Source: Natrinema halophilum
Lineage (GTDB): Archaea > Halobacteriota > Halobacteria > Halobacteriales > Natrialbaceae
Assembly (NCBI RefSeq): GCF_013402815.2
Contig: NZ_CP058601.1
Location: 806,001 to 870,000 of the forward strand
Direction: 5' to 3'
Length of the DNA stretch: 64,000 nucleotides
In this document: piece after piece, positions 36,262-44,476 of the stretch
How positions within the stretch are numbered: the first letter of the stretch is position 1
Layout of the letters: each line of letters opens with the position of its first letter
The notes under the pieces: generated by a model
The model's database searches: none
Told to the model about the DNA's origin: nothing
Seen by the model: only the letters and a program-made list of their open reading frames with translations
Program-made: the position numbers and the translations under genes

Positions 36262-38199
36262 CTACAGGAACCTGAACGTCTCCAGGTTCTTCGGTGCAAA
36301 CGTCCGCATGTCGAAGTCGTGGTAGAGCGCCGACGACAGGTCCTGGGTAGAACGTTCGTCTCCGTGGACACAAAGCACCTTCTCGGGACGCGGGTTCATC
36401 GTCTTGACGAAGTTCTCGAGGCCGGCGCGGTCGGCGTGTCCGGAGAAGCCGTCGACGGTTTCGACGGCCATATTCAGCGAGAGGGTGCCGCGGCCGCTGC
36501 CGCCGTTGCCCATGGCGCCGACTTCGCTGGTTGGGATCTCGTCCCAGCCGTTCTGGATGCGTCGGCCGAGGGTCCCCTGGGCCTGGTAGCCGACGAAGAC
36601 GAGCGTCGAGTCCGGATCGGGCCCGATGTGAGAGAGCCAGGACATGATCGGACCGCCAGTGACCATCCCCGAGGTCGATAGGATGATACACGGTTCGCCG
36701 TCCGCGACGTCCTGTCGTTCCTCCTCACCGCCGTCGATGTGGTTGAACTCTTCGGCGAGGAAGGGGTTTTCGTCCTCGTGGAAGATTCGGTCCCGGAGGT
36801 CGTCTCGAAGGTATTCGGGATAGGTGGTGTGGATCGCCGTCGCTTCCCAGATCATCCCGTCTAAGTGGACCGGCATCGAGGGGATGTCGCCGTTGCGCAT
36901 CGCCTCCTCGAGAACGAGCATGATCTCCTGGGACCGCCCGACCGCGAACGCGGGGATGACGATTTTCCCGTCCCGGTCGTAGGTTTCGTTGATGACTTCT
37001 TTGAGGTTCCGCTCAGAGTCAACCTGGTCAGTTTGGTAGTCGTTGCGACCGCCGTAGGTCGACTCGAGGACGAGCGTCTCGACTCGCGGGAAGTCGTTGA
37101 CCGCACCGTTGAACAGGCGGGTGTCCTCGTAGTGGATGTCGCCGGAGAACGCGACGTTGTAGAGCCCGTCGCCGATGTGGAAATGCGAGACTGCCGAGCC
37201 GAGGATGTGGCCGGCGTTATGGAAGGTGAGTTTGACGTCCGGTGCAATGTCGGTGACGTCGCCGTACTCGAGCGGGATGGCGTGTTTGATCGCCTCGCGA
37301 ACCTGCTCGCTCTCATAGGGCGGCGCGCGCCCTTCTTTGGCGGCGACGTCGAGGTAATCGAGCGTCAGGAGTCCCATCAGGTCCCGCGTGGGCTCGGTAC
37401 AGTAAATGGGACCGTCGTAGCCGTACTTGAACAGGAGGGGAATCAGCGCGGAGTGGTCAAGGTGGGCGTGCGTGAGAACGACGGCATCGATGGTCTGTGG
37501 CCCTGCTCCCAGGGCTTCCGGTGCGTGGAGGTACGGAACTTCGCCCTCCGCACCCGGCTTGTCACCGCAATCGATGAGGATTCGCGTTTCGGGTGTCGAG
37601 AGAATGAACGACGCACGACCGACTTCTCGGCAGCAGCCGAGGGTGGTGATGCGGACGTACTCGTCTTCGGACATCTCTTCGCGATGGATCTGCCGGCCGA
37701 CTTTCTCCAGTATGTCGCGGCGCTCGTCGCGTTCTTGCTTGAGAAAGCTCCGGACGTTCGAGACGGTCGAGGATTGGATCGGTGGCGTCCGGACGACTTC
37801 TGGCGTCCAGCCGACGTTCTTCGTGATCTCGCGGAGCGTTGACCCGTGGCGACCGATCACCATGCCGGGTTTTTCAGCCTCGATGACGACTTCGCCGGTA
37901 TCGGCGTGGAAATCGAGGTCCGTTACCCCCGCATTTTCGGGCAAGACGTTCATTATTTCTTCGCGGGCTTGCTCGGGTCGCGAGAGGACGCTCGGGTCGG
38001 GCCGAACAGTGATTCGCTTGCGAAGTTTGCTGGCGAGTTGCCGGATGAGATCGCCTTGCTGGGCGAACTTTTTCGGATCGCGCGTGTAAACGACGAGTTC
38101 CGGGCCTTCGTATTTCACTGAGGAGACCGAGATATCGCTCGGTAACTCGCTCGTGATCTGTGCTTTCAAATCGTCAAGTTGCTGCTCTACAGTACTCAT
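36262..38199 (-). CDS. Archaeal CPSF1/FttA beta-CASP ribonuclease and transcription terminator
   Basis: 645 aa. N-terminal KH domains (about residues 1-150, including GMVIGRHGSTLREITKNVGW) precede the metallo-beta-lactamase domain with VVLTHAHLDHSALIPLLF, and a beta-CASP insert with VETLVLESTYGGRNDYQ. Later motifs are PAFAVGRSQEIML, ILSTSGMVTGGPIM, the catalytic-type VDGFSGHADRAGL and VLCVHGDERS. This is the general archaeal factor aCPSF1 (FttA) that cleaves nascent RNA and terminates transcription. The start MSTVEQQLDDLKAQ at 38199 matches family length; the open frame to 38427 is not typical. Confidence 0.95.
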   Translation of the reverse strand: MSTVEQQLDDLKAQITSELPSDISVSSVKYEGPELVVYTRDPKKFAQQGDLIRQLASKLRKRITVRPDPSVLSRPEQAREEIMNVLPENAGVTDLDFHADTGEVVIEAEKPGMVIGRHGSTLREITKNVGWTPEVVRTPPIQSSTVSNVRSFLKQERDERRDILEKVGRQIHREEMSEDEYVRITTLGCCREVGRASFILSTPETRILIDCGDKPGAEGEVPYLHAPEALGAGPQTIDAVVLTHAHLDHSALIPLLFKYGYDGPIYCTEPTRDLMGLLTLDYLDVAAKEGRAPPYESEQVREAIKHAIPLEYGDVTDIAPDVKLTFHNAGHILGSAVSHFHIGDGLYNVAFSGDIHYEDTRLFNGAVNDFPRVETLVLESTYGGRNDYQTDQVDSERNLKEVINETYDRDGKIVIPAFAVGRSQEIMLVLEEAMRNGDIPSMPVHLDGMIWEATAIHTTYPEYLRDDLRDRIFHEDENPFLAEEFNHIDGGEEERQDVADGEPCIILSTSGMVTGGPIMSWLSHIGPDPDSTLVFVGYQAQGTLGRRIQNGWDEIPTSEVGAMGNGGSGRGTLSLNMAVETVDGFSGHADRAGLENFVKTMNPRPEKVLCVHGDERSTQDLSSALYHDFDMRTFAPKNLETFRFL

Positions 38200-38559
38200 A
38201 ATCGCCGAATGTGGCTTGCGTGAACTCTCCGCTCGGGCTCGCATTCCACGACAGGTAGTGGGATTTCGACTGATGACCGTAAACGGCGGCCCGCTCCGGT
38301 GGGGGCGTCGTCCGGTGGCCACCGAACCGCAACCGACAGCGAGTCTCGTCGCCTCCGTGTGACAACGTAGCTCACACTCCGTCGCGTCTTCCGAATCATC
38401 GTATCCTACTCCGTGCCTGACGAACACGCTCCCGAATCGGTTATCCTGGTCCGCGCGGGAAGATTCCAGGGAGAACCCGCTTACTCGACGCTATTCTTTG
38501 CGTAGTATAAAAGCCTTCGCAAAAACCAGGGTCTTCCGGACAGTAGTCCGTGACGTCAG
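38200..38559. other. Divergent control region between aCPSF1 and a hypothetical gene
   Basis: 360 bases without a supported gene. Holds the TATA box of the rightward gene at 38506 and presumably the aCPSF1 promoter, which I could not place. Confidence 0.4.
38506..38513 (+). promoter_or_regulatory. TATA box upstream of the 38560 gene
   Basis: The sequence tataaaag is 47-54 nt before the ATG, implying a 5' leader of about 20-25 nt. Confidence 0.55.
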
Positions 38560-39042
38560 ATGCATATTTCACCAGATCGTGTCATCGAGGAACGTGATTG
38601 GGTCGCCGATCGAGCGGAGACAGTCGTCGCGCTCATCAACGACGTCCGCGCGGATCTCGGCGCTCGTTTCGACACTGAAGTAGACGCAGTCACCGAGACC
38701 CAATATCGCGAGGAAGTCGATATCGTCTTTGCAGATGGCGATTTGGCCGTCAACGTCGCCGCCATGGTTGCGATCCTCAAAACGCTCGACGTCGAGGGAG
38801 ATTATCCCGGATTCGTCGTGGACGAACTACTGGGCCGAGAACTGGCCGCGACGATCGCTGGTACGCAACCGTTGCGGACCCTCGGCGAGGCCACCTTTCA
38901 CTACGTCGACGTCAACGTCCACGGCGGCGAAGACGAAAACGCAGGCATCGACGACTGCGAGGCCGCACTCGCTGCCGGCTTCCAGGAGCGACTCCCCGGT
39001 TGGGACTGGACTGAACGCGAGAGTCCGTTCAGCGTAACGTGA
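38560..39042 (+). CDS. Haloarchaeal conserved protein, unknown function
   Basis: 160 aa, strongly acidic and soluble. Segments such as RDWVADRAETVVALINDVRA and VAAMVAILKTLDVEGDYPGF suggest an alpha/beta fold. A TYHYVDVNVHGGEDENAG-like segment (residues 123-140) is the most distinctive part. I do not recognise a named family. It has its own promoter and no close co-directional partner except nucS 225 nt downstream. Confidence 0.75.
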   Translation: MHISPDRVIEERDWVADRAETVVALINDVRADLGARFDTEVDAVTETQYREEVDIVFADGDLAVNVAAMVAILKTLDVEGDYPGFVVDELLGRELAATIAGTQPLRTLGEATFHYVDVNVHGGEDENAGIDDCEAALAAGFQERLPGWDWTERESPFSVT

Positions 39043-39234
39043 TCGCGATGCCCGCGGCAGACCGGTTCGAGATCGATCACCGCTGGATCGACGCGACCCC
39101 TGGCAGTGATTGGTCGGTGCCCTTCGAGCCGGTCGGATTTCCAGCAGTCTCGAGTGCAGAGATTACGAATGACAAGCCCTCCGCATCGTTCGTCCGAACT
39201 AGCAAACGCGGATGGAACCGTCCGCTGTCGGGCA

Positions 39235-39241
39235 CTTTTTA
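39235..39241 (+). promoter_or_regulatory. TATA-like element of nucS
   Basis: The sequence ttttta lies within cactttttattcg, 27-33 nt before the GTG at 39268. It supports the GTG start of a leaderless transcript. Confidence 0.45.
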
Positions 39242-39267
39242 TTCGCTCCGCCGGTAGGGTTGGTTCA

Positions 39268-40011
39268 GTGAGCGACCCTGAGTTCGGACACCGAACCGAA
39301 ACCCTCCAGCAACCGTCGCCCGAGGCCGCCCGCGATGCGATCGCACGCGGAATCGACCGCGGTGCCATCGTCACGGTGTATGGCCGCTGTACCGTCGACT
39401 ACGACGGTCGTGCCACGAGCTATCTCGAGGCGGGCGATCGCCACGTCATGCTCAAACCCGACGGGGCTGCGCTGGTCCACACCGCCGAGGGCCAGCAACC
39501 GGTCAACTGGCAACCGCCGGGATGCGATCACGACGTCTTTTGCGAGGACGGACACATCGTCATCGAAAGCCTCCGGACGTCGCCGGACGAGCAACTCCGG
39601 GTGCGATTTCAGAACGTCCTGCAGGTATCGGCGTTCGCCGGCTCCGACGAGACGGAACTTGCCCTCGTCGGGACCGAAGCGGATCTGCGCCGGCGTATCC
39701 TCGAGGAGCCGGATCTGCTGGAGACCGGCTTCATGCCGCTGGCGACCGAGCGCGAGACGCCAGCGGGAGCGGTTGACATCTACGGCGAGGACTCGACGGG
39801 GCGTGCCGTCGTCGTCGAACTGAAGCGCCGCCGGGTCGGTCCCGACGCGGTGAGCCAGCTCCGGCGCTACGTCGACGCGCTCGAGCGAGACATGCATGCC
39901 GACGCCACCGTCCGCGGGATACTGGTGGCTCCGTCGGTGACCGACCGTGCGAATCGGCTGCTGAGCGATCACGGCCTCGAATTCATCTCTCTCGAGCCGC
40001 CGGACGAGTGA
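39268..40011 (+). CDS. nucS: Mismatch-specific endonuclease NucS/EndoMS
   Basis: 247 aa. NucS (EndoMS) makes double-strand cuts at mismatches and also acts on branched DNA; it interacts with PCNA. The N-terminal domain has IDRGAIVTVYGRCTVDYDGR and the middle SYLEAGDRHVMLKPDGALV-type segments. The RecB-like nuclease domain (about residues 145-247) shows GAVDIYGEDSTG (catalytic Asp), then AVVVELKRRRVGPDAV (ExK motif), QLRRYV, and GILVAPSVTDRA. Start GTG at 39268 (reading VSDPEFGHR), because the upstream open frame to 39106 is not like the family and the TATA element fits. Confidence 0.92.
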   Translation: MSDPEFGHRTETLQQPSPEAARDAIARGIDRGAIVTVYGRCTVDYDGRATSYLEAGDRHVMLKPDGAALVHTAEGQQPVNWQPPGCDHDVFCEDGHIVIESLRTSPDEQLRVRFQNVLQVSAFAGSDETELALVGTEADLRRRILEEPDLLETGFMPLATERETPAGAVDIYGEDSTGRAVVVELKRRRVGPDAVSQLRRYVDALERDMHADATVRGILVAPSVTDRANRLLSDHGLEFISLEPPDE

Positions 40012-40065
40012 ACGCCTGACGTCACCGATTGCGGTAGTCGACTCGGCCGACGAGTCGTCGCGGCG

Positions 40066-40533
40066 CTACGCCGGATACGTTCCTTCGAGTTTCGCCTGCT
40101 CGAGGACGTGACCGTCGATCGCCGACTCGAGGTCGTTCGCGTCGGCATCGGATTCGAGTTCGACCGTCGTATCGAGAGCGAACAGTCTGAACCGGTAGGT
40201 GTGCTCCCTGTCCGGCGGGTTCGGGCCGCCGTAGCCCCGTTCTCCGAAATCGTTCATCCCCTCACGCGCCTCGATCGGGTCCCAGCCTTCCGGGATCGTC
40301 CCGGTTTCCGGCGGGACGTTCCAGAGGACCCAGTGGTCCCACACCTTTCCGGCGGGTTCTCTCGCGTCGGGGTCGTCCACGATCAGCGCGAGCGACTCGG
40401 CGTCGTCGGGAACGGCGTCGATTTCGAGTGGCGGATTGGTGTTGTCTTCGGCATAGCCGTACTCCTCGGGGATGCGTTCGCCGTCGTCGAACGCAGGACT
40501 CTCGAGTGTCGTCGATCCCATGTCGGTCGTCAC
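40066..40533 (-). CDS. YbhB/YbcL (Raf kinase inhibitor-like, PEBP) family protein
   Basis: 155 aa. PEBP-fold protein with the family motifs DNTNPPLEIDAVPDDAESLA, LIVDDPDAREPAGKVWDHWV, and later RGYGGPNPPDREHTYRFRLF. Bacterial and archaeal YbhB proteins bind small anionic ligands; the physiological role is unclear. Two starts are possible: ATG at 40533 (MTTDMGSTTL) and ATG at 40521 (MGSTTLES); I show the longer. Cytosolic, probably monocistronic. Confidence 0.9.
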   Translation of the reverse strand: MTTDMGSTTLESPAFDDGERIPEEYGYAEDNTNPPLEIDAVPDDAESLALIVDDPDAREPAGKVWDHWVLWNVPPETGTIPEGWDPIEAREGMNDFGERGYGGPNPPDREHTYRFRLFALDTTVELESDADANDLESAIDGHVLEQAKLEGTYPA

Positions 40534-40678
40534 CTCGGATGAGTTGCGCTCAACCGTTCGCTCACGAGGCAGAAGAAACTTTCAGCTACATTTTGCGACA
40601 GTACTTCGAATTGTGACCGACGCCGCTAGAGTCGGAGTCCGCGGGCCGGCCGAATACCGGCCTCGCGGCGGTGAACGG

Positions 40679-40822
40679 CTACCGTCGAACCGTGAAAATG
40701 ATGATTCCGAGCGCCAGAAGCCCGACGCCCCACCACCACGATTTCCCCGGCAGATACGCCAGCAGCAGTGTGACGATTCCCGAGGTGATGAGCGACCAGC
40801 CGATCGTCGTTCGATAGGTCAT
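40679..40822 (-). CDS. Small two-helix membrane protein
   Basis: 47 aa starting MTYRTTIGWSLITSGIVT (ATG at 40822). Two hydrophobic segments, about residues 8-22 and 28-43, separated by PGKSWWW, form a membrane hairpin ending TVRR on the likely cytosolic side. A longer start at 40867 adds an unlikely 15 residues. Function unknown; many haloarchaea have similar tiny membrane proteins. Confidence 0.6.
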   Translation of the reverse strand: MTYRTTIGWSLITSGIVTLLLAYLPGKSWWWGVGLLALGIIIFTVRR

Positions 40823-40922
40823 AGGGAAATGCCCACGCCAAGCCGGTTGTGTGTTGTGCCGGGCCATGCAGTTCGGTGGGCCAATGGCTGGACTTTATCT
40901 CTCGCCGGGAGACCGTTCAGAC

Positions 40923-41448
40923 ATGGGGCAAATTCCGACGATCCGTCGCTTCCGCCCGGCGGTCGCCGTTCGGATTCGTAAGCTACAGAAACCGCCATGC
41001 GAGACGCCGGTGCCTACGTCGAGGACCTAGCTGACGAGGACCTGGAATCCGTCACCGAGTCATTTCTCGAGGCAGGTGGCGAGCTTATCGTGGGGGAGAT
41101 CGAGGGACGAATCGTCGCGATGGGTGCGTTTCGCCCCGTCGACGAATCGGAGTCTATCACGACGTACGTTCGCGGTCTCGACGACGCGGCGGTCGAGGTG
41201 ACTCGAATGCGCGTCGCGCCTGACTCGCAGCGCCGCGGCTACGCAGGACGGATATATCGGGAACTCGAGCGGCGCACCCGGTCGCCAGGATCTACACGGG
41301 CCGTCCTCGATACGAGCCGAAACAAACCGCGGTTCGCAGGCTGTCCGAGACGGAAGAGCTCGAAGCAGTGTGCCGCGAGCGGGTTGAAAAATTCGACGAT
41401 CCCTTCGAACAGATCGTCTATCGGAAATCGATCGTCGACGACGGGTGA
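40923..41448 (+). pseudogene. GNAT N-acetyltransferase, broken by at least two frameshifts
   Basis: Three frames join into one GNAT-like protein. From the ATG at 40923 frame A encodes PTIRRFRPAVAV, a typical N-terminus. Near 40980 the homology moves to another frame, TETAMRDAGAYVEDLADEDL, which continues through IVAMGAFRPV and the acetyl-CoA loop VAPDSQRRGYAG. Around 41325 it moves again to AVRRLSETEELEAV and VEKFDDPFEQIVYRKSIVDDG, ending at 41448. No single frame covers the fold. The gene lies 7 nt from the convergent mutS end. A sequencing error would be needed at two sites to restore it. Confidence 0.8.
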
Positions 41449-41455
41449 TCGGTCC

Positions 41456-44275
41456 TCATTCCTCGAGTAACCGCTTCAGCCGGTCGAGTTCGGTCAACGC
41501 TTCGACAGGAGTGAGGTGTGCGAGATCGAGCGCGCGGAGTTCGGCTGCCACCTCCGGCGGGACGTCGCCGGCAGCCGGTACTTCCTTCGAGTCGGCCGGC
41601 GCACTGGCGGGTGATTTACCACCGTCCGCAGTCGCCGTTGCAGGTGACTCGCTGTCGGGGTCGAAAGACGGTTCACTGCTCGAAGTAGCCTCGATCGGGT
41701 CTGCGTCATCGCTCGCCTCGAAACTGTCACGGGCGACGGATCCTGTGTCATTCGAGGCGGGCGAAACCAGCTCTCGCGCACGATCCACGACGGAGTCGGG
41801 AACGCCGGCTGCGGTCGCGACTTCGACGCCGTACGAACCCGTCGCCGCCCCCGAGGCAATCTCGTGGTGGAAGACCACCTCGTCGTCGTCCTGGCCGACC
41901 TCGAAGTGAAGCGAAAAGGCCGCTTCGAGATCGTCTGCAAGTTCGGTCAGCGGGTGGTGGTGGGTGGCAAAGAGCGTCGTCGCGCCGACCTCGTCGTGGA
42001 TGTGTTCAGTGATCGCCTGTGCGATCGCCATCCCGTCGGCCGTCGAGGTGCCTCGGCCGACTTCGTCGAGCAAGACCAGCGAGTTCTCGTCGGCCTCCCG
42101 AAGGATAGTTGCGAGTTCGTCCATCTCGACCATAAACGTCGAGCGCCCGCCCGCGATATCGTCGCTGGCGCCGACGCGCGTAAAGATTCGGTCGACGGGT
42201 GAAAGCCGCGCCGCGCTGGCAGGCACGAAGCTTCCCACCTGTGCCAGCAGTACGATCTGAGCGACCTGTCGCATGTACGTCGATTTCCCCGACATGTTTG
42301 GGCCCGTAATGACGGCCAGGCGACGATCCGTCCCGAAGCGGGCGCCGTTGGGAACGAACGACTCCTGTGTCCGCTCTACGACTGGGTGGCGACCACCCTC
42401 GATCTCGAGAACCTGACTTCCATCTCGCTCGAGGATTTCTGGGCGGCAGTAATCGTACGTGGCTGCGACCGTCGAAAGCGAAACGAGCGCGTCGAGCGAC
42501 GCGAGCGCCTCGGCAAGCGACTGGATGCGTTCGACCTCGTTTGCGACCTCACGGCGGACGTCGCAGAACAGTTCGTATTCACGCCTGTCGGCGCGCTCTT
42601 GGGCTCCGACGATCTGGTCTTCGCGTTCTTTGAGTTCCGGCGTGACGAATCGTTCCGAGTTTTTGAGTGTCTGTCGACGCTGGTAGTTTTCGGGTACCAA
42701 CTCGAGGTTCGGATTCGTTACTTCGATGTAGTAGCCGTGAACCGAATTGTGACCGACCTTCAGGGAATCGATTCCGGTCCGATCTCGTTCGCGCTCCTCC
42801 AGGTCGTCGATCCACTGCTTGCCGTCCCGCGCTGTCCCGCGCAGGTCGTCCAGGTCGTCGTCGTACCCTTCGGCGATAATCCCGCCGTCGGTGATCTCGA
42901 TCGGCGGGTCCGAGACGATCCCGTTGTCGATCAATTCGCGGACGTCGCTCAACGGATCGAGATTCTCGTAGAGTCGCCGCAGTCGATCGCAATCCGCGTC
43001 GGCGAGTTCCTCGCGAACGTCGGGCACGACGGCGAGCGTGTCACGAAGCGAGCGCAGGTCTCGCGCGTTCGCCCGTTCTCGGGAGATGCGCCCGATAAGC
43101 CGCTCGAGATCGTAGACCTCTCGTAGGCGATCGTGAAGCCGTTCGCGGGTCTGGACCGCGCTCGTGAATTCCTCGACGGCGTCGAGTCGCGACTCGATTC
43201 GGTCGGGTTCGAGCAGCGGCCGCCGGAGCCAATCGCGGAGTTTTCGACCGCCGAGCGCGCTGGCGGTTTCGTCGAGGACGCCGACCAACGTCGCATCATC
43301 CCGTCCGTGGACGGCACGGGATTCGAATAGCTCGAGGCTCCGTAGCGCAACCGCGTCGAGCAACAGGTATTCTCGCGGATCGTATCGAGTGAGGTGGGTG
43401 AGATAGTCGAGGCGTGCGTCATCGTCCGGGTCAGATCGATTGACATCCCCGCTTTCGTCGTCGCGTCGCTCATCGCCGCGTTCTCCCTCGTGTTCCCCAC
43501 CGCGGACGTACTCTGCGTACGAGAGGAGCGCACCGCAGGCTCGAATTTCGGCGTCGCTTGCGAGCAGCGTTTCGGGATTTCCGAAGTACGCCGAGAGTTT
43601 CTCGCTGGCCAGATCTCGATCGAAAACGCTCTCGTCGTACGGCGAGACCATGCAATCGTCCGGGAACAGCTCAGCGGTTGCGTCGGGACCGACAACAGCC
43701 TCCGCGGGTTCGAACCGGCTCACTTCGTCGGCGACCGCCTCCGGCGATGATGAACTCGTCGCGAGAAAGTCGCCCGTCGAAACATCGAGGAGCGCGAGCG
43801 CGAATTCGTCGTTCGCGTCGTTGGTACCCGATTCGCTCCCGCGGGCGACTGCTGCAACGAAATTGTTGTCGTCGCTCGTCAACAGTTCGTCCTCGGTGAG
43901 CGTCCCGGGTGTGATAACGCGCGTGACGGCGCGCTCGACGACGCCCGGGGACTCCCCCGGCTCCTCGACCTGATCCGCGACAGCGACCCGATAGCCCGCT
44001 TCGAGCAGTTCTTCGATGTACGACTCGGCATTGTCGATCGGGATGCCGGACATCGGGTATTCGCCGGTGCTATCCTCACGGCTGGTCAGTGCGATCTCGA
44101 GCAGGCGTGCAGTTCGTTCGGCTGCGCCACAGAACGTCTCGTAGAAATCACCGACCTGAAAGAGAACGATCGCGTCGTCGTAACGCACACAAAGGTCGTG
44201 ATACTGGCGCATCATCGGCGTCAACTCGTCGCGTTTCTCGGCCATCGCGTCGGGCGGGCCAAGCGCCGGATCCAT
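41456..44275 (-). CDS. mutS: DNA mismatch recognition ATPase MutS
   Basis: 939 aa. The mismatch-reading Phe-x-Glu motif is in [19 protein letters not shown] near residue 45. Connector, lever and clamp domains follow, then the ABC ATPase: Walker [18 protein letters not shown], signature region [15 protein letters not shown], Walker [17 protein letters not shown] and the His switch [13 protein letters not shown]. An acidic, serine-rich stretch (about residues 850-905) precedes the C-terminal dimerisation helices. Two acidic insertions near residues 260-285 are haloarchaeal. No mutL gene is next to it in this window; downstream lies only the broken GNAT gene. Confidence 0.96.
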   Translation of the reverse strand: MDPALGPPDAMAEKRDELTPMMRQYHDLCVRYDDAIVLFQVGDFYETFCGAAERTARLLEIALTSREDSTGEYPMSGIPIDNAESYIEELLEAGYRVAVADQVEEPGESPGVVERAVTRVITPGTLTEDELLTSDDNNFVAAVARGSESGTNDANDEFALALLDVSTGDFLATSSSSPEAVADEVSRFEPAEAVVGPDATAELFPDDCMVSPYDESVFDRDLASEKLSAYFGNPETLLASDAEIRACGALLSYAEYVRGGEHEGERGDERRDDESGDVNRSDPDDDARLDYLTHLTRYDPREYLLLDAVALRSLELFESRAVHGRDDATLVGVLDETASALGGRKLRDWLRRPLLEPDRIESRLDAVEEFTSAVQTRERLHDRLREVYDLERLIGRISRERANARDLRSLRDTLAVVPDVREELADADCDRLRRLYENLDPLSDVRELIDNGIVSDPPIEITDGGIIAEGYDDDLDDLRGTARDGKQWIDDLEERERDRTGIDSLKVGHNSVHGYYIEVTNPNLELVPENYQRRQTLKNSERFVTPELKEREDQIVGAQERADRREYELFCDVRREVANEVERIQSLAEALASLDALVSLSTVAATYDYCRPEILERDGSQVLEIEGGRHPVVERTQESFVPNGARFGTDRRLAVITGPNMSGKSTYMRQVAQIVLLAQVGSFVPASAARLSPVDRIFTRVGASDDIAGGRSTFMVEMDELATILREADENSLVLLDEVGRGTSTADGMAIAQAITEHIHDEVGATTLFATHHHPLTELADDLEAAFSLHFEVGQDDDEVVFHHEIASGAATGSYGVEVATAAGVPDSVVDRARELVSPASNDTGSVARDSFEASDDADPIEATSSSEPSFDPDSESPATATADGGKSPASAPADSKEVPAAGDVPPEVAAELRALDLAHLTPVEALTELDRLKRLLEE

Positions 44276-44334
44276 ACCTAAATTCCGCCGTCCGATGCGG
44301 AAATACCTTGCTGGATACGCCGCTCGTTGAGCTA

Positions 44335-44354
44335 CCCACGACTGAAGTCGTGGG
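44335..44354. mobile_element. Hairpin resembling an IS200/IS605-type end (relic)
   Basis: A perfect 9-bp inverted repeat, cccacgact and agtcgtggg, with a 2-nt loop. Such subterminal hairpins mark ends of IS200/IS605-family elements and this motif is common next to tnpB genes in haloarchaea. The minus-strand sequence beyond it, to about 44403, reads like the last codons and right end of such an element (translation includes [18 protein letters not shown]), but no tnpA or tnpB remains. Recognition is partly from memory, so the family call is tentative. Confidence 0.5.
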
Positions 44355-44476
44355 ATTCAGCGTGGACTCCCGTTCTGGCCTCAGTTGCGGCAGGATAACC
44401 CACCTGTTCGGTCACCTGATTGTCACGAAACGGACAAAACGTATTACGATCCACGACACAGTGGGGAACGATCGGT

